Positions 41,703-51,459 of a DNA stretch of 64,000 nt are shown here, in pieces. Source of the DNA: Polaromonas sp. SP1 (GTDB taxonomy: Bacteria > Pseudomonadota > Gammaproteobacteria > Burkholderiales > Burkholderiaceae_C); the NCBI RefSeq assembly GCF_003711205.1, contig NZ_CP031013.1:3390501-3454500 (forward strand), written 5' to 3'. A program made the translations under genes and the position numbers. Positions within the stretch are counted from its first letter, which is position 1. Each line of letters starts with the position of its first letter. Under the pieces are notes generated by a model. That model made no database searches, had not been told where the DNA came from, and saw only the letters and a program-made list of their open reading frames with translations.

Positions 41703-42725
41703 GTGTCGAATTCCCCCGCGCGCCGGGCCTGGAGGCGGTTTCGGCGCAACAAGCTCGGGTTCTACAGCCTGGTGCTGTTCTGCACATTGGTGGCGCTGAG
41801 CCTTTTTGCAGAGCTGGTTTCAAACGACCGGCCGCTGCTGGTGCGCTATGAGGGTAGCTATTACTTCCCCATGGTCAAGAACTACAGCGAGAAAACCTTT
41901 GGCGGTGATTTCGACACGGCGACGGACTACCTGGACCCTTTCATTCGCGAACGGCTGGCGCAGGGCAGCAATTTTGCGCTGTACACGCTCAATCCCTATG
42001 GCCCGAATACCCTCAACTATTTTGCGAAAGAGCCCAACCCCTCCAAACCCACACGCGCCAACCTGCTGGGCACCGACGACCGCGGGCGTGACCTGTTGGC
42101 CCAGCTGATCTACGGCTTTCGGGTGAGCGTGCTGTTTGCGCTGGCGCTCACGGCCACCGGCGTGCTGCTGGGCCTGCTGACCGGCGCGCTGCAAGGCTAC
42201 TTCGGCGGTAAAACCGACCTGCTGTTCCAGCGTTTCATCGAGATCTGGGGCTCCATGCCAGAGCTGTATTTGCTGATCATCTTCAGCGCCGTCTTTGCGC
42301 CCAGCGTGGCGCTGCTGCTGATCCTCCTCAGCCTGTTCGGCTGGATGGGCTTGTCCGATTACGTGCGCGCCGAGTTCCTGCGCAACCGCCAGATGGACTA
42401 CGTGCGCGCGGCCCGCGCGCTGGGCGTGGGCAACCTGCAGATCATCTGGCGCCACATCCTGCCCAACAGCCTGACCCCGGTCGTGACCTTCCTGCCGTTT
42501 CGCATGAGCGGCGCGATTCTGGCGCTGACCTCGCTCGACTTCCTGGGCCTGGGCGTGCCGCCGGGAACGCCCTCGCTCGGCGAGTTGCTGTCGCAGGGCA
42601 AGAACAGCATCGACGCCTGGTGGATTTCGCTGTCCACCTTCGCCGTTCTGGTGATCACCTTGCTGCTGCTGACCTTCATGGGCGACGCCTTGCGCGACGC
42701 CATGGACCCCAGGAAGGCCGACTGA
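41703..42725 (+). CDS. yejE: peptide ABC transporter permease YejE
   Basis: A 340-residue permease with about six helices. It starts at GTG 41703 (VSNSPARRAWRRFRRNKLGF) with AGGA upstream, giving the length of E. coli YejE (341). The open frame from 41520 adds 61 residues that are encoded by the GC-rich repeat and should not be included. The EAA loop (DYVRAARALGVGNLQIIWRH) is conserved. The stop overlaps the yejF start (TGATG). Confidence 0.92.
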   Translation: MSNSPARRAWRRFRRNKLGFYSLVLFCTLVALSLFAELVSNDRPLLVRYEGSYYFPMVKNYSEKTFGGDFDTATDYLDPFIRERLAQGSNFALYTLNPYGPNTLNYFAKEPNPSKPTRANLLGTDDRGRDLLAQLIYGFRVSVLFALALTATGVLLGLLTGALQGYFGGKTDLLFQRFIEIWGSMPELYLLIIFSAVFAPSVALLLILLSLFGWMGLSDYVRAEFLRNRQMDYVRAARALGVGNLQIIWRHILPNSLTPVVTFLPFRMSGAILALTSLDFLGLGVPPGTPSLGELLSQGKNSIDAWWISLSTFAVLVITLLLLTFMGDALRDAMDPRKAD

Positions 42726-44368
42726 TGGCCACGCCGCTGCTTGACGTCCAGAACCTGCGGATATCGTTCGCGGGCAAATCCGTGGTCCACGGCATCGATT
42801 TTTCCATCGCGCCCGGCGAAAAGCTGGCGCTGGTGGGCGAGTCGGGCTCAGGCAAGACCGTGACGGCGCTGAGCCTGCTGCGGCTGGCGCAAAACGCCGC
42901 CGTTAACGGAAAGGCCGTTTTTACCGGCGTCGACGGGGCAGGGCGGACGGCCAGCGGGGCGCCGCCCAGGTCGCCCGTGGACCTGCTGTCTTTGCCGGAG
43001 CAGTCGCTGCGCGGGATACGCGGGCGCGACATCGCCATGATCTTCCAGGAGCCGATGACGGCGCTGAACCCCCTGTTCAGCGTGGGCAACCAGATCGCTG
43101 AAGTTATACAGCTAAAACAGGGCCTGGCCCAGGCGGAGTCTGCACAAGCCGCTATCAAATTGCTAGCAGATACAGGGATTACCGAGCCTGAAAGGCGGGC
43201 CAATTCCTTCCCGCACCAGCTTTCGGGCGGGCAGCGCCAGCGGGCCATGATCGCGATGGCGCTGGCTTGCCAGCCCAGGCTGTTGCTGGCCGACGAGCCC
43301 ACCACGGCGCTGGACGTCACCCTGCGCGGGCAAATCCTGGACCTGCTGGGCGACTTGCAGCAGCGCAACGGCATGGCGGTGCTGATGATCACCCATGACC
43401 TGAACCTGGTGCGCAAGTTCGCCGACCGTGTGGCCGTGATGGAAAACGGCCGCATCGTGGAGCAAGGCCCGGTGGCAGAAGTTTTCGCCCGGCCCCAGCA
43501 CGCCTACACCCGCAAACTGATCGACAGCAAACCGCAGCGGGACGGGCTGGCCGCGGCGGACGGCGGCGCCGACCGCGATGCGCCCGCCATGAAGGCGGAC
43601 AAGCTGCGCGTTGCCTACCCGGTGCCCATTCCCGGCATCCGCGGCTGGTTCCGGCATGCCGAATTTGTGGCCGTCAAAAGCGCCAGTTTCCAAATCCCCC
43701 CCGGCAGGACGCTGGGCGTGATCGGCGAATCCGGCTCCGGCAAATCCACCCTGGCCCTGGCCAGCCTGGGGCTGCTGCCTTTTTCAGGGGAACTGCAGGC
43801 GGCCGGCCAGGCCTGGAGCCGGCAAGCGGCACGCAACAAGGCCATCCGCCGCGCCGTGCAGGTGGTGTTCCAGGACCCGTTTTCCTCGCTGTCGCCCCGC
43901 ATGACCGTCGAAGCCATCGTGGAAGAGGGCCTTTTGGTGCATGAGCCCGGGCTGGCCGCCCTGGGCCGCAGGGAGCGGGCGCTGCAGGCGCTGGCCGATG
44001 TCGGCATGACCGACGCCCAGTTTCCGGGGCTGCTGCAGCGTTATCCGCATGAGTTTTCAGGCGGGCAACGCCAGCGCCTCGCAATTGCCCGCGCGCTGAT
44101 CGTCAACCCCAGCCTGCTGGTGCTGGACGAACCCACCAGCGCCCTGGATGTGACCATTCAGAAGCAGGTGCTGGGGCTGCTGCAACGGCTACAGCGCGAA
44201 CGGGGCTTGAGTTATTTGCTGATCACGCACGATGTCGATGTGATTCGTGCCATGGCCCATGAAGTCATGGTGATGAAAGACGGCGACGTGCTGGAAGCAG
44301 GTTCGTTGAGCGCTGTGCTGGATACGCCGCAGCATCCTTACACGCGGGTTCTGGTGTCTGCCGCCTGA
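42725..44368 (+). CDS. yejF: peptide ABC transporter ATP-binding protein YejF (two ABC domains)
   Basis: A 547-residue double ATPase energising YejBE. Each half has Walker A (GESGSGKT at 38-45 and again GESGSGKSTL), signature (LSGGQRQRAM; FSGGQRQRLA) and Walker B (LLADEPTTALD; LVLDEPTSALD). The start at 42725 overlaps the yejE stop by one base (TGATG). Copy G of the dispersed repeat lies between Walker A and the signature of the first half (AQAAIKLLA, residues about 137-150), in a helical region. The length is close to the family norm, so function is probably preserved. It is the last gene of yejABEF. Confidence 0.94.
   Translation: MATPLLDVQNLRISFAGKSVVHGIDFSIAPGEKLALVGESGSGKTVTALSLLRLAQNAAVNGKAVFTGVDGAGRTASGAPPRSPVDLLSLPEQSLRGIRGRDIAMIFQEPMTALNPLFSVGNQIAEVIQLKQGLAQAESAQAAIKLLADTGITEPERRANSFPHQLSGGQRQRAMIAMALACQPRLLLADEPTTALDVTLRGQILDLLGDLQQRNGMAVLMITHDLNLVRKFADRVAVMENGRIVEQGPVAEVFARPQHAYTRKLIDSKPQRDGLAAADGGADRDAPAMKADKLRVAYPVPIPGIRGWFRHAEFVAVKSASFQIPPGRTLGVIGESGSGKSTLALASLGLLPFSGELQAAGQAWSRQAARNKAIRRAVQVVFQDPFSSLSPRMTVEAIVEEGLLVHEPGLAALGRRERALQALADVGMTDAQFPGLLQRYPHEFSGGQRQRLAIARALIVNPSLLVLDEPTSALDVTIQKQVLGLLQRLQRERGLSYLLITHDVDVIRAMAHEVMVMKDGDVLEAGSLSAVLDTPQHPYTRVLVSAA
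43117..43169 (+). repeat. dispersed element copy G, inside yejF
   Basis: GGGCCTGGCCCAGGCGGAGT, TCTGCACAAGCC, then GCTATCAAATTGCTAGC. It is read in frame as AIKLLA. Confidence 0.8.
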
Positions 44369-44638
44369 GGCTGGAGGTCGGAAATTTCTCATAAATCACT
44401 TTAACTATAAAAAATAGTAGATTGATTTATATGGATATTTTAGAAAAAAAGTCTTGACTTGAACAAGACCGGCCAAGTCCCATTTATTTTCCCGGGGACT
44501 CCTTTTCTTCTCCATTGCATTAGGGTGTTCAAGCGCCGATTGAGGTTTCAGGCTTCAGTCACCAGCTGCATATCTGACAATTCATATTTGCAGCAACGGG
44601 TTTCAGGCGTTCCCTTTGGTTTCAGGCACGGAAATTGT
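44369..44638. other. gene-free region with AT-rich island before rimP
   Basis: No credible reading frame is seen. Bases about 44388-44460 are strongly AT-rich (CTATAAAAAATAG; TTGATTTATATGGATATTTT) against a GC-rich background. A hairpin GTCTTG/CAAGAC is at about 44451-44469. It may hold upstream promoter (UP-like) or nucleoid-protein sites. No T-tract terminator for yejF was found. Confidence 0.6.
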
Positions 44639-44667
44639 TTGCATCGAAGGGCGCGGCACGTTACAAT
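44639..44667 (+). promoter_or_regulatory. sigma-70-like promoter candidate for rimP-nusA-infB
   Basis: TTGCAT (44639-44644), a 17-bp spacer, and TACAAT (44662-44667). A start near 44674 would place the hairpin leader directly after the transcription start. Confidence 0.5.
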
Positions 44668-44682
44668 AAGAGCTTCACGACC

Positions 44683-44719
44683 AAATGGGCGGGTTTTCAC
44701 CGCCCATTTTTTTTGGGCG
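44683..44719 (+). promoter_or_regulatory. rimP leader with terminator and alternative hairpin
   Basis: AAATGGGCGG (44683-44692) pairs with CCGCCCATTT (44700-44709) and is followed by T-rich sequence: an intrinsic terminator form. CGCCC (44701-44705) can instead pair with GGGCG (44715-44719), putting the U-run into the loop. The two are mutually exclusive. A rimP leader has been described in other proteobacteria; whether this is the same structure needs a covariance search. Confidence 0.7.
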
Positions 44720-44763
44720 TTTGTTTTTGAACGATTGATTTAAACCGGGTATTAAAAGACTGA

Positions 44764-45360
44764 ATGGCATTGCAAGAGACGATTGAGCAAACTGTGACTG
44801 GGCTGGGCTACGAGCTGGTCGAGATCGAGCGCACCGGCGGCGGTTTGCTGCGCGTCACGATCGACATGCCCTACGTCCAGGGCGCCGAACAGTTCATCAA
44901 TGCCGAAGATTGCGAAAAAGTCACCCGCCAGCTCCAGTTTGTGCTGGAAGTCGAAGGCGCCGAATATGCGCGGCTGGAGGTCAGCTCCCCCGGCATCGAC
45001 AGGCCCCTGCGCAATGAAAAGGATTTTGAGCGTTTTGCCGGGGAGTTGATCGACATCACCCTCAAGGCGCCGATTGGCGTGGCAGCCAGCGCCGGTTCAA
45101 CCGTCGCGGCCAGCCGCAAGAAATTCCGCGGCACGCTGGAACGTGCCGCGACCGGTACAGCCGGCTGGCAAATCGTCTGGAGCGACGAGCCCGCCGTGAA
45201 ACCTGGCCAAAAAGTTAGCAAGAAGAAGGTCCCCGCACCGCTGCAGGCGCTGGGTTTTACGCTCGACGAGATCCATCAGGCGCGCCTTGCGCCCGTGGTT
45301 GATTTCAAGGGGCGTAAACCCAAAATAGCCCCTGGTGCCGAACCCTCTACAGACAATTAA
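44764..45360 (+). CDS. rimP: ribosome maturation factor RimP
   Basis: A 198-residue protein needed for 30S subunit maturation. N-terminal alpha/beta domain: ETIEQTVTGLGYELVEIERT, INAEDCEKVTRQLQFVLEVE, LEVSSPGIDRPLRNEKDFER. The C-terminal SH3-like half has an insertion rich in Ala/Ser/Thr/Lys (residues about 108-160), longer than in E. coli RimP (about 150 residues), as in many betaproteobacteria. It is first in rimP-nusA-infB, preceded by an attenuator-like leader, with nusA 33 bp downstream. Confidence 0.94.
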   Translation: MALQETIEQTVTGLGYELVEIERTGGGLLRVTIDMPYVQGAEQFINAEDCEKVTRQLQFVLEVEGAEYARLEVSSPGIDRPLRNEKDFERFAGELIDITLKAPIGVAASAGSTVAASRKKFRGTLERAATGTAGWQIVWSDEPAVKPGQKVSKKKVPAPLQALGFTLDEIHQARLAPVVDFKGRKPKIAPGAEPSTDN

Positions 45361-45393
45361 ATTTCAAGAAATGAAGAAAGGCAGGCTTGTGAA

Positions 45394-46920
45394 ATGAATC
45401 GCGAACTGTTGATGTTGGTGGATGCCATCTCGCGTGAAAAAAATGTGGAACGTGACGTCGTCTTTGGCGCCGTCGAGCTCGCGCTCGCCTCGGCCACCAA
45501 GAAGGTGTACGAAGGCGAAGTGGACATCCGCGTGGCCGTCGACCGCGACAGCGGCAATTACGAGACCTTCCGCCGCTGGCTGGTGGTGCCTGACGAGGCC
45601 GGCCTGCAAAACCCTGAAGCCGAAGAGCTGGTCAGCGATGCCCGCGACGAAATCGCCGACATCGAAGAGGGCGACTACATCGAAAAGCCGGTGGAAAGCC
45701 TGCCCATCGGCCGTATTGGCGCGCAAGCCGCCAAACAGGTCATCCTGCAAAAGATCCGTGACGCCGAGCGCGAAATGCTGCTCAACGACTTCATGTCGCG
45801 CGGCGACAAGATTTTTGTGGGCACCGTCAAGCGCATGGACAAGGGCGACATCATTGTCGAATCCGGCCGTGTTGAAGGCCGCCTGCGCCGTTCCGACATG
45901 ATCCCGAAGGAAAACCTCCGCTCCGGCGACCGCGTCCGCGCCATGATCATGGAAGTGGACACGACCCTGCGCGGCGCGCCCATCATCCTCTCGCGCACCG
46001 CGCCCGAGTACATGATCGAGCTGTTTCGCCAGGAAGTCCCTGAAATCGAGCAGGGCCTGCTGGAGATCAAATCCTGCGCCCGTGACCCCGGCTCTCGCGC
46101 CAAGATCGCCGTGCTGTCGCACGACAAGCGCGTCGACCCGATCGGCACCTGCGTCGGCGTTCGCGGCACCCGTGTCAACGGCGTGACCAACGAACTCGCC
46201 GGCGAGCGCGTCGACATCGTGCTGTGGAGCGAAGACCCGGCCCAGTTCGTGATCGGTGCGCTGGCTCCGGCCAACGTGTCTTCCATCGTGGTGGACGAAG
46301 AGCGCCACGCCATGGACGTCGTCGTCGATGAAGAAAACCTGGCGATTTCGATCGGCCGGGGCGGGCAGAACGTGCGCCTTGCCGCCGAGCTGACCGGCTG
46401 GAAGATCAACATCATGACGGCCGACGAGTCTGCCCAGAAGCAGGCCACCGAAACCGACACCAGCCGCAAGCTTTTCATGGAAAAGCTCGACGTGGACGAG
46501 GAAATCGCCGACATCCTGATCTCCGAAGGCTTTACCAGCCTGGAAGAAGTGGCTTATGTGCCGCTGCAGGAAATGCTGGAGATCGAATCCTTCGACGAAG
46601 ACACCGTCAATGAGCTGCGCACGCGCGCCAAAGACGCACTCTTGACGATGGAAATCGCCAAGGAAGAAAATGCCGAAGGCGTTTCGCAGAACCTGCGCGA
46701 CGTTGAAGGCCTCACGCCTGAGCTGATCGCCAAACTTACGGAAGCGGGCATCAGCACCCGCGACGACCTGGCCGATCTGGCTGTGGACGAACTTACCGAT
46801 ATCACCGGCCAGTCTGCGGACGAAGCCAAAGCCCTGATCATGACCGCTCGCGCGCATTGGTTTACCGATGAGCCCGCTGCCGCTGACACCCCTGCACCCG
46901 CAGCGGCCCAAGAGCAATGA
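45394..46920 (+). CDS. nusA: transcription termination/antitermination factor NusA
   Basis: A 508-residue RNA polymerase-binding factor. N-terminal domain [21 protein letters not shown]1 domain ([20 protein letters not shown]), two KH domains ([40 protein letters not shown]), and two C-terminal acidic helix-hairpin-helix repeats ([40 protein letters not shown]). Full length for the proteobacterial type. It lies 28 bp before infB and is co-transcribed with rimP and infB as in most bacteria. Confidence 0.97.
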   Translation: MNRELLMLVDAISREKNVERDVVFGAVELALASATKKVYEGEVDIRVAVDRDSGNYETFRRWLVVPDEAGLQNPEAEELVSDARDEIADIEEGDYIEKPVESLPIGRIGAQAAKQVILQKIRDAEREMLLNDFMSRGDKIFVGTVKRMDKGDIIVESGRVEGRLRRSDMIPKENLRSGDRVRAMIMEVDTTLRGAPIILSRTAPEYMIELFRQEVPEIEQGLLEIKSCARDPGSRAKIAVLSHDKRVDPIGTCVGVRGTRVNGVTNELAGERVDIVLWSEDPAQFVIGALAPANVSSIVVDEERHAMDVVVDEENLAISIGRGGQNVRLAAELTGWKINIMTADESAQKQATETDTSRKLFMEKLDVDEEIADILISEGFTSLEEVAYVPLQEMLEIESFDEDTVNELRTRAKDALLTMEIAKEENAEGVSQNLRDVEGLTPELIAKLTEAGISTRDDLADLAVDELTDITGQSADEAKALIMTARAHWFTDEPAAADTPAPAAAQEQ

Positions 46921-46948
46921 TCATGAAAGGCCTGCAGGAAAAAAACAT

Positions 46949-49852
46949 ATGTCCAGTACCACTACCGTCGCTGAATTCGCAGCTGAACTCAATAAATCTC
47001 CCGCCACGCTGATCGAGCAATTGACCAGCGCCGGGGTTGCCAAGGCGCAAGCCAGCGACCCCCTGTCCGAGGCGGACAAGCAGAAGCTCCTGGGCTATCT
47101 GCAGGCCAGCCATGGCACCGTCACGGCCGAGCGCAAAAAAATCACGCTGGTGAAAAAGTCCACCAGCGAAATCAAGCAGGCCGACGCCACCGGCAAAGCC
47201 CGCACCATCCAGGTGGAAGTCCGCAAAAAGCGCACCTTCGTCAAACGCGAGGACGGCTCCGACCTGCCCGCGGAAGAAGTCCAGCCTGAAGTGGCTGCAG
47301 CGCCGCAGGCGCCCGTCATCGACCAGGCCGAACTCATCCGCCGCGAGGAAGAAGCCAGCCGGCACGCAGAATTGCTGCGCCGCCAGGAGCAGGAACTCGC
47401 CGAAAAACGCCGTCTGCGTGAAGAGCAGGACGCCAAGGACGCCGCCCGCGAGCAGGAACGCCTGGCCGCCGAGCACACCGCCCAGGCGGCCGCCGCCGCT
47501 GCTGAAGCCGCCGTCGTCAAGAAGGCCAAGCCCGCCGGAAAAGCCAAGGAAGCCGCTCCGGCCACGGCCGAAACGGCCAAGGCCGCAGAGACCGCCGCCG
47601 CCGAGCAAGCCACCAAGTCGGCTGATGCCGCCGCGGCCGCCGCTGCCGCCAAAGCCAAGGCCACCGCTGAATTCCAGGCCGATGCCGCCAAGGCGCAAGA
47701 GCTGCAGGATCGCCGCCGCAAGGCCGAGGCCGAGGCGGCCGGCATCCGCGCCATGATGTCGGCGCCCAAGCGCGTCCTGGTGCCGCACGTCGACCCCAAG
47801 GCCGCCATCAAGGGCACGTTGCACAAACCGGCCGGCGCGCCGGGCGCAGCCGCCAGGCCCGGCGCTCCCGCTGCTGCGGGCGCACCGGCCGCAGCAGGCA
47901 AGAAAGAAGTCAAGTCGGAGAACCTGTCTTCGACCTGGAAAGACGACGCAGCCAAGAAAAAGGGCATCCCGAGCCGTGGCGCGCCCGTCGTGCCGGGCCG
48001 TGGCAATTTCCGCAGCGGCCCGCGCGGCCGCCGCAGCAACGACCGCGAAGCACGTCCGGAATCCACGTTTGTGGCGCCGACCGAGTTCAAGGTCATTGAA
48101 GTGCACGTGCCCGAAACCATCACCGTGGCCGAACTCGCCCACAAGATGAGCGTCAAGTCTTCCGAGGTGATCAAGCACTTGATGAAGCTTGGCCAGATGG
48201 TCACCATCAACCAGCCGCTGGACCAGGACACCGCCATGATCGTGGTGGAAGAAATGGGCCACAAGGCGGTCACCGCCGCGCTGGACGATCCGGAAGCCTT
48301 TACCGACGAAGACGTCCATGGCCAGCAGGCAGAACTTCTGCCGCGCGCACCGGTTGTCACGGTCATGGGCCACGTCGATCACGGCAAGACCTCGCTGCTG
48401 GACTACATCCGCCGCGCCAAGGTGGCCGCGGGCGAAGCCGGCGGCATTACCCAGCACATCGGCGCCTACCACGTGGAAACCCCGCGCGGCATGGTGTCCT
48501 TCCTGGATACCCCGGGCCACGAGGCGTTCACAGCCATGCGTGCCCGTGGCGCTCAGGCGACCGACATCGTGATTCTGGTGGTGGCTGCCGACGACGGCGT
48601 GATGCCGCAAACCAAGGAAGCCATCAAGCACGCCAAGGCGGCTGGCGTTCCCATCGTGGTTGCCATCAACAAGATCGACAAGCCGGGCATCAACCTGGAA
48701 CGCGTCAAGGGCGAGCTGGTCACCGAAGAAGTGATTCCCGAAGAGTTCGGCGGTGATGTGCCTTTTGTGGGTGTCTCCGCCCATACCGGCGCCGGCATCG
48801 ACGCCCTGCTGGAGCAGGTGCTGCTGCAGGCCGAAGTGCTTGAGCTGAAGGCGCCGGTGGATGCACTGGCCAAGGGCCTCGTCATTGAAGCCCAGCTGGA
48901 CAAGGGCCGCGGCCCCGTGGCCACCGTGCTGATCCAGGCCGGTACGCTCAAAGCCGGCGATGTGGTGCTGGCCGGCTCGACCTACGGCCGCGTGCGCGCC
49001 ATGCTGGACGAAAACGGCAAGCCGATCAAGAGCGCGGGTCCGTCGATCCCGGTCGAGATCCAGGGCCTGACCGACGTGCCCCAGGCCGGCGATGAGTTCA
49101 TGGTGATGACCGACGAGCGCCGCGCCCGTGAAATCGCCACCTACCGCGCCGGCAAGTTCCGCAATACCAAACTGGCCAAGCAACAGGCCGCCAAGCTGGA
49201 GAACATGTTCTCCGACATCGGCGCCGGCGAAGTCAAAATGCTGCCCATCATCATCAAGGCCGATGTGCAGGGTTCGCAGGAAGCCCTGGCCCAGTCGCTG
49301 CTCAAGCTGTCGACAGACGAGGTCAAGGTCCAGCTGGTGTACTCCGGGGTCGGCGGTATTTCCGAGTCCGACGTCAATCTGGCCATCGCCTCCAAGGCGG
49401 TGGTGATCGGCTTCAACACCCGCGCCGATGCCCAGGCCCGCAAGCAGGCCGAAAACAACGGCGTGGACATTCGTTACTACAACATCATTTATGACGCTGT
49501 GGACGAGTTGCGCTCCGCGATGTCGGGCATGCTGACGCCGGACAAGAAGGAAGAAGTCATCGGCAATGCCGAGATCCGCCAGGTGTTCAAGGTCAGCAAG
49601 ATCGGCTCGATCGCCGGCTGTATGGTCACCGCCGGTGTGGTTCGCCGCAACGCACGCCTGCGCCTCTTGCGCGAGAACGTGGTCATCTTCACGGGTGAAC
49701 TCGACTCGCTCAAGCGCTTCAAGGACGACGTCAAGGAAGTCAAGGAAGGCTTCGAGTGCGGCTTGAACGTCAAGGGCTACAACGACATCCAGGTTGGCGA
49801 CATCCTGGAATTCTTCGAAATCAGGGAAGTGGCCCGGACGCTGGAGGCCTGA
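46949..49852 (+). CDS. infB: translation initiation factor IF-2
   Basis: A 967-residue GTPase that delivers initiator tRNA to the ribosome. The start is the ATG at 46949 ([20 protein letters not shown]); the frame to 46868 is only the nusA shadow. The N-terminal ~400 residues are Ala/Glu/Lys-rich and contain a long Ala-rich helix. The G domain has GHVDHGKT at 474-481, then DTPGHEAF and NKID. The C-terminal domains II-IV are complete. rbfA follows 67 bp later. Confidence 0.97.
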   Translation: MSSTTTVAEFAAELNKSPATLIEQLTSAGVAKAQASDPLSEADKQKLLGYLQASHGTVTAERKKITLVKKSTSEIKQADATGKARTIQVEVRKKRTFVKREDGSDLPAEEVQPEVAAAPQAPVIDQAELIRREEEASRHAELLRRQEQELAEKRRLREEQDAKDAAREQERLAAEHTAQAAAAAAEAAVVKKAKPAGKAKEAAPATAETAKAAETAAAEQATKSADAAAAAAAAKAKATAEFQADAAKAQELQDRRRKAEAEAAGIRAMMSAPKRVLVPHVDPKAAIKGTLHKPAGAPGAAARPGAPAAAGAPAAAGKKEVKSENLSSTWKDDAAKKKGIPSRGAPVVPGRGNFRSGPRGRRSNDREARPESTFVAPTEFKVIEVHVPETITVAELAHKMSVKSSEVIKHLMKLGQMVTINQPLDQDTAMIVVEEMGHKAVTAALDDPEAFTDEDVHGQQAELLPRAPVVTVMGHVDHGKTSLLDYIRRAKVAAGEAGGITQHIGAYHVETPRGMVSFLDTPGHEAFTAMRARGAQATDIVILVVAADDGVMPQTKEAIKHAKAAGVPIVVAINKIDKPGINLERVKGELVTEEVIPEEFGGDVPFVGVSAHTGAGIDALLEQVLLQAEVLELKAPVDALAKGLVIEAQLDKGRGPVATVLIQAGTLKAGDVVLAGSTYGRVRAMLDENGKPIKSAGPSIPVEIQGLTDVPQAGDEFMVMTDERRAREIATYRAGKFRNTKLAKQQAAKLENMFSDIGAGEVKMLPIIIKADVQGSQEALAQSLLKLSTDEVKVQLVYSGVGGISESDVNLAIASKAVVIGFNTRADAQARKQAENNGVDIRYYNIIYDAVDELRSAMSGMLTPDKKEEVIGNAEIRQVFKVSKIGSIAGCMVTAGVVRRNARLRLLRENVVIFTGELDSLKRFKDDVKEVKEGFECGLNVKGYNDIQVGDILEFFEIREVARTLEA

Positions 49853-49919
49853 AGCCCGGCCGGCCGGCAAGCCCTTCAAGCTGCCGGCCACCGCCCAACA
49901 GGCCCCACCATTTTTTGAC

Positions 49920-50288
49920 ATGCGTAAAAAATCTTCCACCCCCAACCGCGGCTTTCGCGTTGCCGATCAGATCCAGCGGGATCTGACGGAGCTGATCGCG
50001 CGCGAGTTGAAAGACCCGCGGGTCGGGATGGTGACCATCCAGGCCGTCGAGGTGACGGCCGACTATGCGCATGCCAAGGTGTATTTCAGCGTGCTCGTCG
50101 GCGACCCGAAAGAGTGCGAAGAAGCGCTCAACCAGGCGGCCGGCTTCCTGCGCAACGGCCTGTTCAAGCGCCTGATGACGCACACGGTGCCGACCCTGCA
50201 CTTCCACTTCGACCGCACGACGGAACGTGCGGCCGACATGAACGCCTTGATTGCCAAGGCGGTTTCTTCTCGCGCGCAAGACGACTGA
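49920..50288 (+). CDS. rbfA: 30S ribosome-binding factor A
   Basis: A 122-residue KH-type protein for late 16S rRNA maturation and cold adaptation. The ATG at 49920 gives [20 protein letters not shown], then [20 protein letters not shown] and [15 protein letters not shown], diagnostic for RbfA. The frame upstream of 49920 (to 49794) overlaps the infB end and is not family-like. It lies 67 bp after infB, in the standard infB-rbfA-truB order. Confidence 0.94.
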   Translation: MRKKSSTPNRGFRVADQIQRDLTELIARELKDPRVGMVTIQAVEVTADYAHAKVYFSVLVGDPKECEEALNQAAGFLRNGLFKRLMTHTVPTLHFHFDRTTERAADMNALIAKAVSSRAQDD

Positions 50289-50307
50289 GTTCGCGCCGTT
50301 TCCCTTG

Positions 50308-50375
50308 ATGACAGGTTCAGGGACAACGGTGCCAACGGAGCGCCCGGGCCAGCCCGCGCGCTGAGCCTGTCGGAA
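50308..50375. repeat. REP-like inverted pair between rbfA and truB
   Basis: GACAGGTTCAGGG (50308-50320) is opposed by GCGCTGAGCCTGTC (50358-50371). It is related to the pair at 32561-32625. It could modulate 3'-end stability of the upstream mRNA. Confidence 0.6.
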
Positions 50376-50378
50376 TTT

Positions 50379-51425
50379 ATGACGCAAACCTCTTCACATC
50401 GCCAGAAAATCCAGCGACGTCCCGTGCACGGCGTGCTGCTGCTCGACAAGCCGCTGGGCCTGTCGAGCAATCAGGCCTTGCAGAAGGCCAAATGGCTGCT
50501 GCGCGCCGACAAGGCCGGCCACACCGGCACGCTGGACCCGCTGGCCACCGGCGTGCTGCCGCTGTGCTTCGGCGCGGCGACCAAATTCAGCCAGATCCAG
50601 CTCGACGCCGACAAGACCTACGAGGCCGTGTTGCTGCTGGGCCAGAAAACCACGACAGCCGACGCCGAAGGCGACGTGATCGAAACCCGGCCTGTGCCCG
50701 AGATCACGCCCGCCTTGCTCGAGGCCCTGACGGCGCGTTTCACCGGCCCGCTGGCGCAGATCCCGCCGATGTACTCGGCGCTCAAGAAAGACGGCAAGGC
50801 GCTGTATGAATACGCCCGCAAGGGCGAAGACGTGGAGCGGGAAGCCCGCCATATCACGATTTTCAAGCTGAATATGGCTCTGGCCCAAGACAGCCGTGCA
50901 CCTGCTGCTATCAAAATAATAGTGACCTGCAGCAAAGGCACCTACATCCGAACGCTGGGCGAAGACATCGGCGAGGCCATCGGTTGCGGCGCCCACCTCG
51001 GCTCGCTCAGGCGGCTGGAGACCGGCGGCTACGGGACGCAGCAGTGCGTGACCTTGCCGGCGCTGGAGGCCATGACCGAGCCCGAACGCGAAGCCTGCCT
51101 GCTGCCGGCGCAGTCGCTGGTGTCGGCGTACCCGTCTGTCACATTGGACGCCGACAATGCAGGGCGGTTTTTAAGCGGCCTGCGCCGCCGGGGCGAGCCC
51201 GGCCAGTGGGGCGCCGATGCGCCGCTGGTGCAGGTTTACGGCACTGCACCCCCGGCCTTCCTGGGCTCGGCCCATGTGACGGCCGACGAATTGATTCCGC
51301 AGCGTCTGCTGAGCCCGATTGAAATACAGGACATCCTGCAAGCCGCCAAAACGCGTGCCGAACTTTTTTCACCCGATCCCGCTGCCGCGCCCACCGGCGC
51401 CGAAGCTCCTTCTTTCCAACATTAA
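50379..51425 (+). CDS. truB: tRNA pseudouridine(55) synthase
   Basis: A 348-residue enzyme converting U55 of tRNA to pseudouridine. The catalytic Asp is Asp53 in [47 protein letters not shown] and [20 protein letters not shown] are diagnostic. Directly before [10 protein letters not shown], copy H of the dispersed repeat encodes part of a beta-hairpin ([16 protein letters not shown]), a few residues longer than in E. coli. The C-terminus has a PUA-like region. It lies between rbfA and typA, probably in the same transcript. Confidence 0.95.
   Translation: MTQTSSHRQKIQRRPVHGVLLLDKPLGLSSNQALQKAKWLLRADKAGHTGTLDPLATGVLPLCFGAATKFSQIQLDADKTYEAVLLLGQKTTTADAEGDVIETRPVPEITPALLEALTARFTGPLAQIPPMYSALKKDGKALYEYARKGEDVEREARHITIFKLNMALAQDSRAPAAIKIIVTCSKGTYIRTLGEDIGEAIGCGAHLGSLRRLETGGYGTQQCVTLPALEAMTEPEREACLLPAQSLVSAYPSVTLDADNAGRFLSGLRRRGEPGQWGADAPLVQVYGTAPPAFLGSAHVTADELIPQRLLSPIEIQDILQAAKTRAELFSPDPAAAPTGAEAPSFQH
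50866..50924 (+). repeat. dispersed element copy H, inside truB
   Basis: GGCTCTGGCCCAAGACAGCC, GTGCACCTGCT, then GCTATCAAAATAATAG. It is read in frame as AIKIIV, just before the conserved CSKGTYIRT. Confidence 0.75.
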
Positions 51426-51459
51426 CCCGTACCGTTTCGAGTCTTCCTGAAAGCCAACC

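Noticed and set aside
46862-49945. Minus-strand frame of 1027 codons opposite infB
   Set aside because: Gly/His/Leu-rich shadow of the IF-2 gene with no recognisable domain. The plus strand has all IF-2 motifs.
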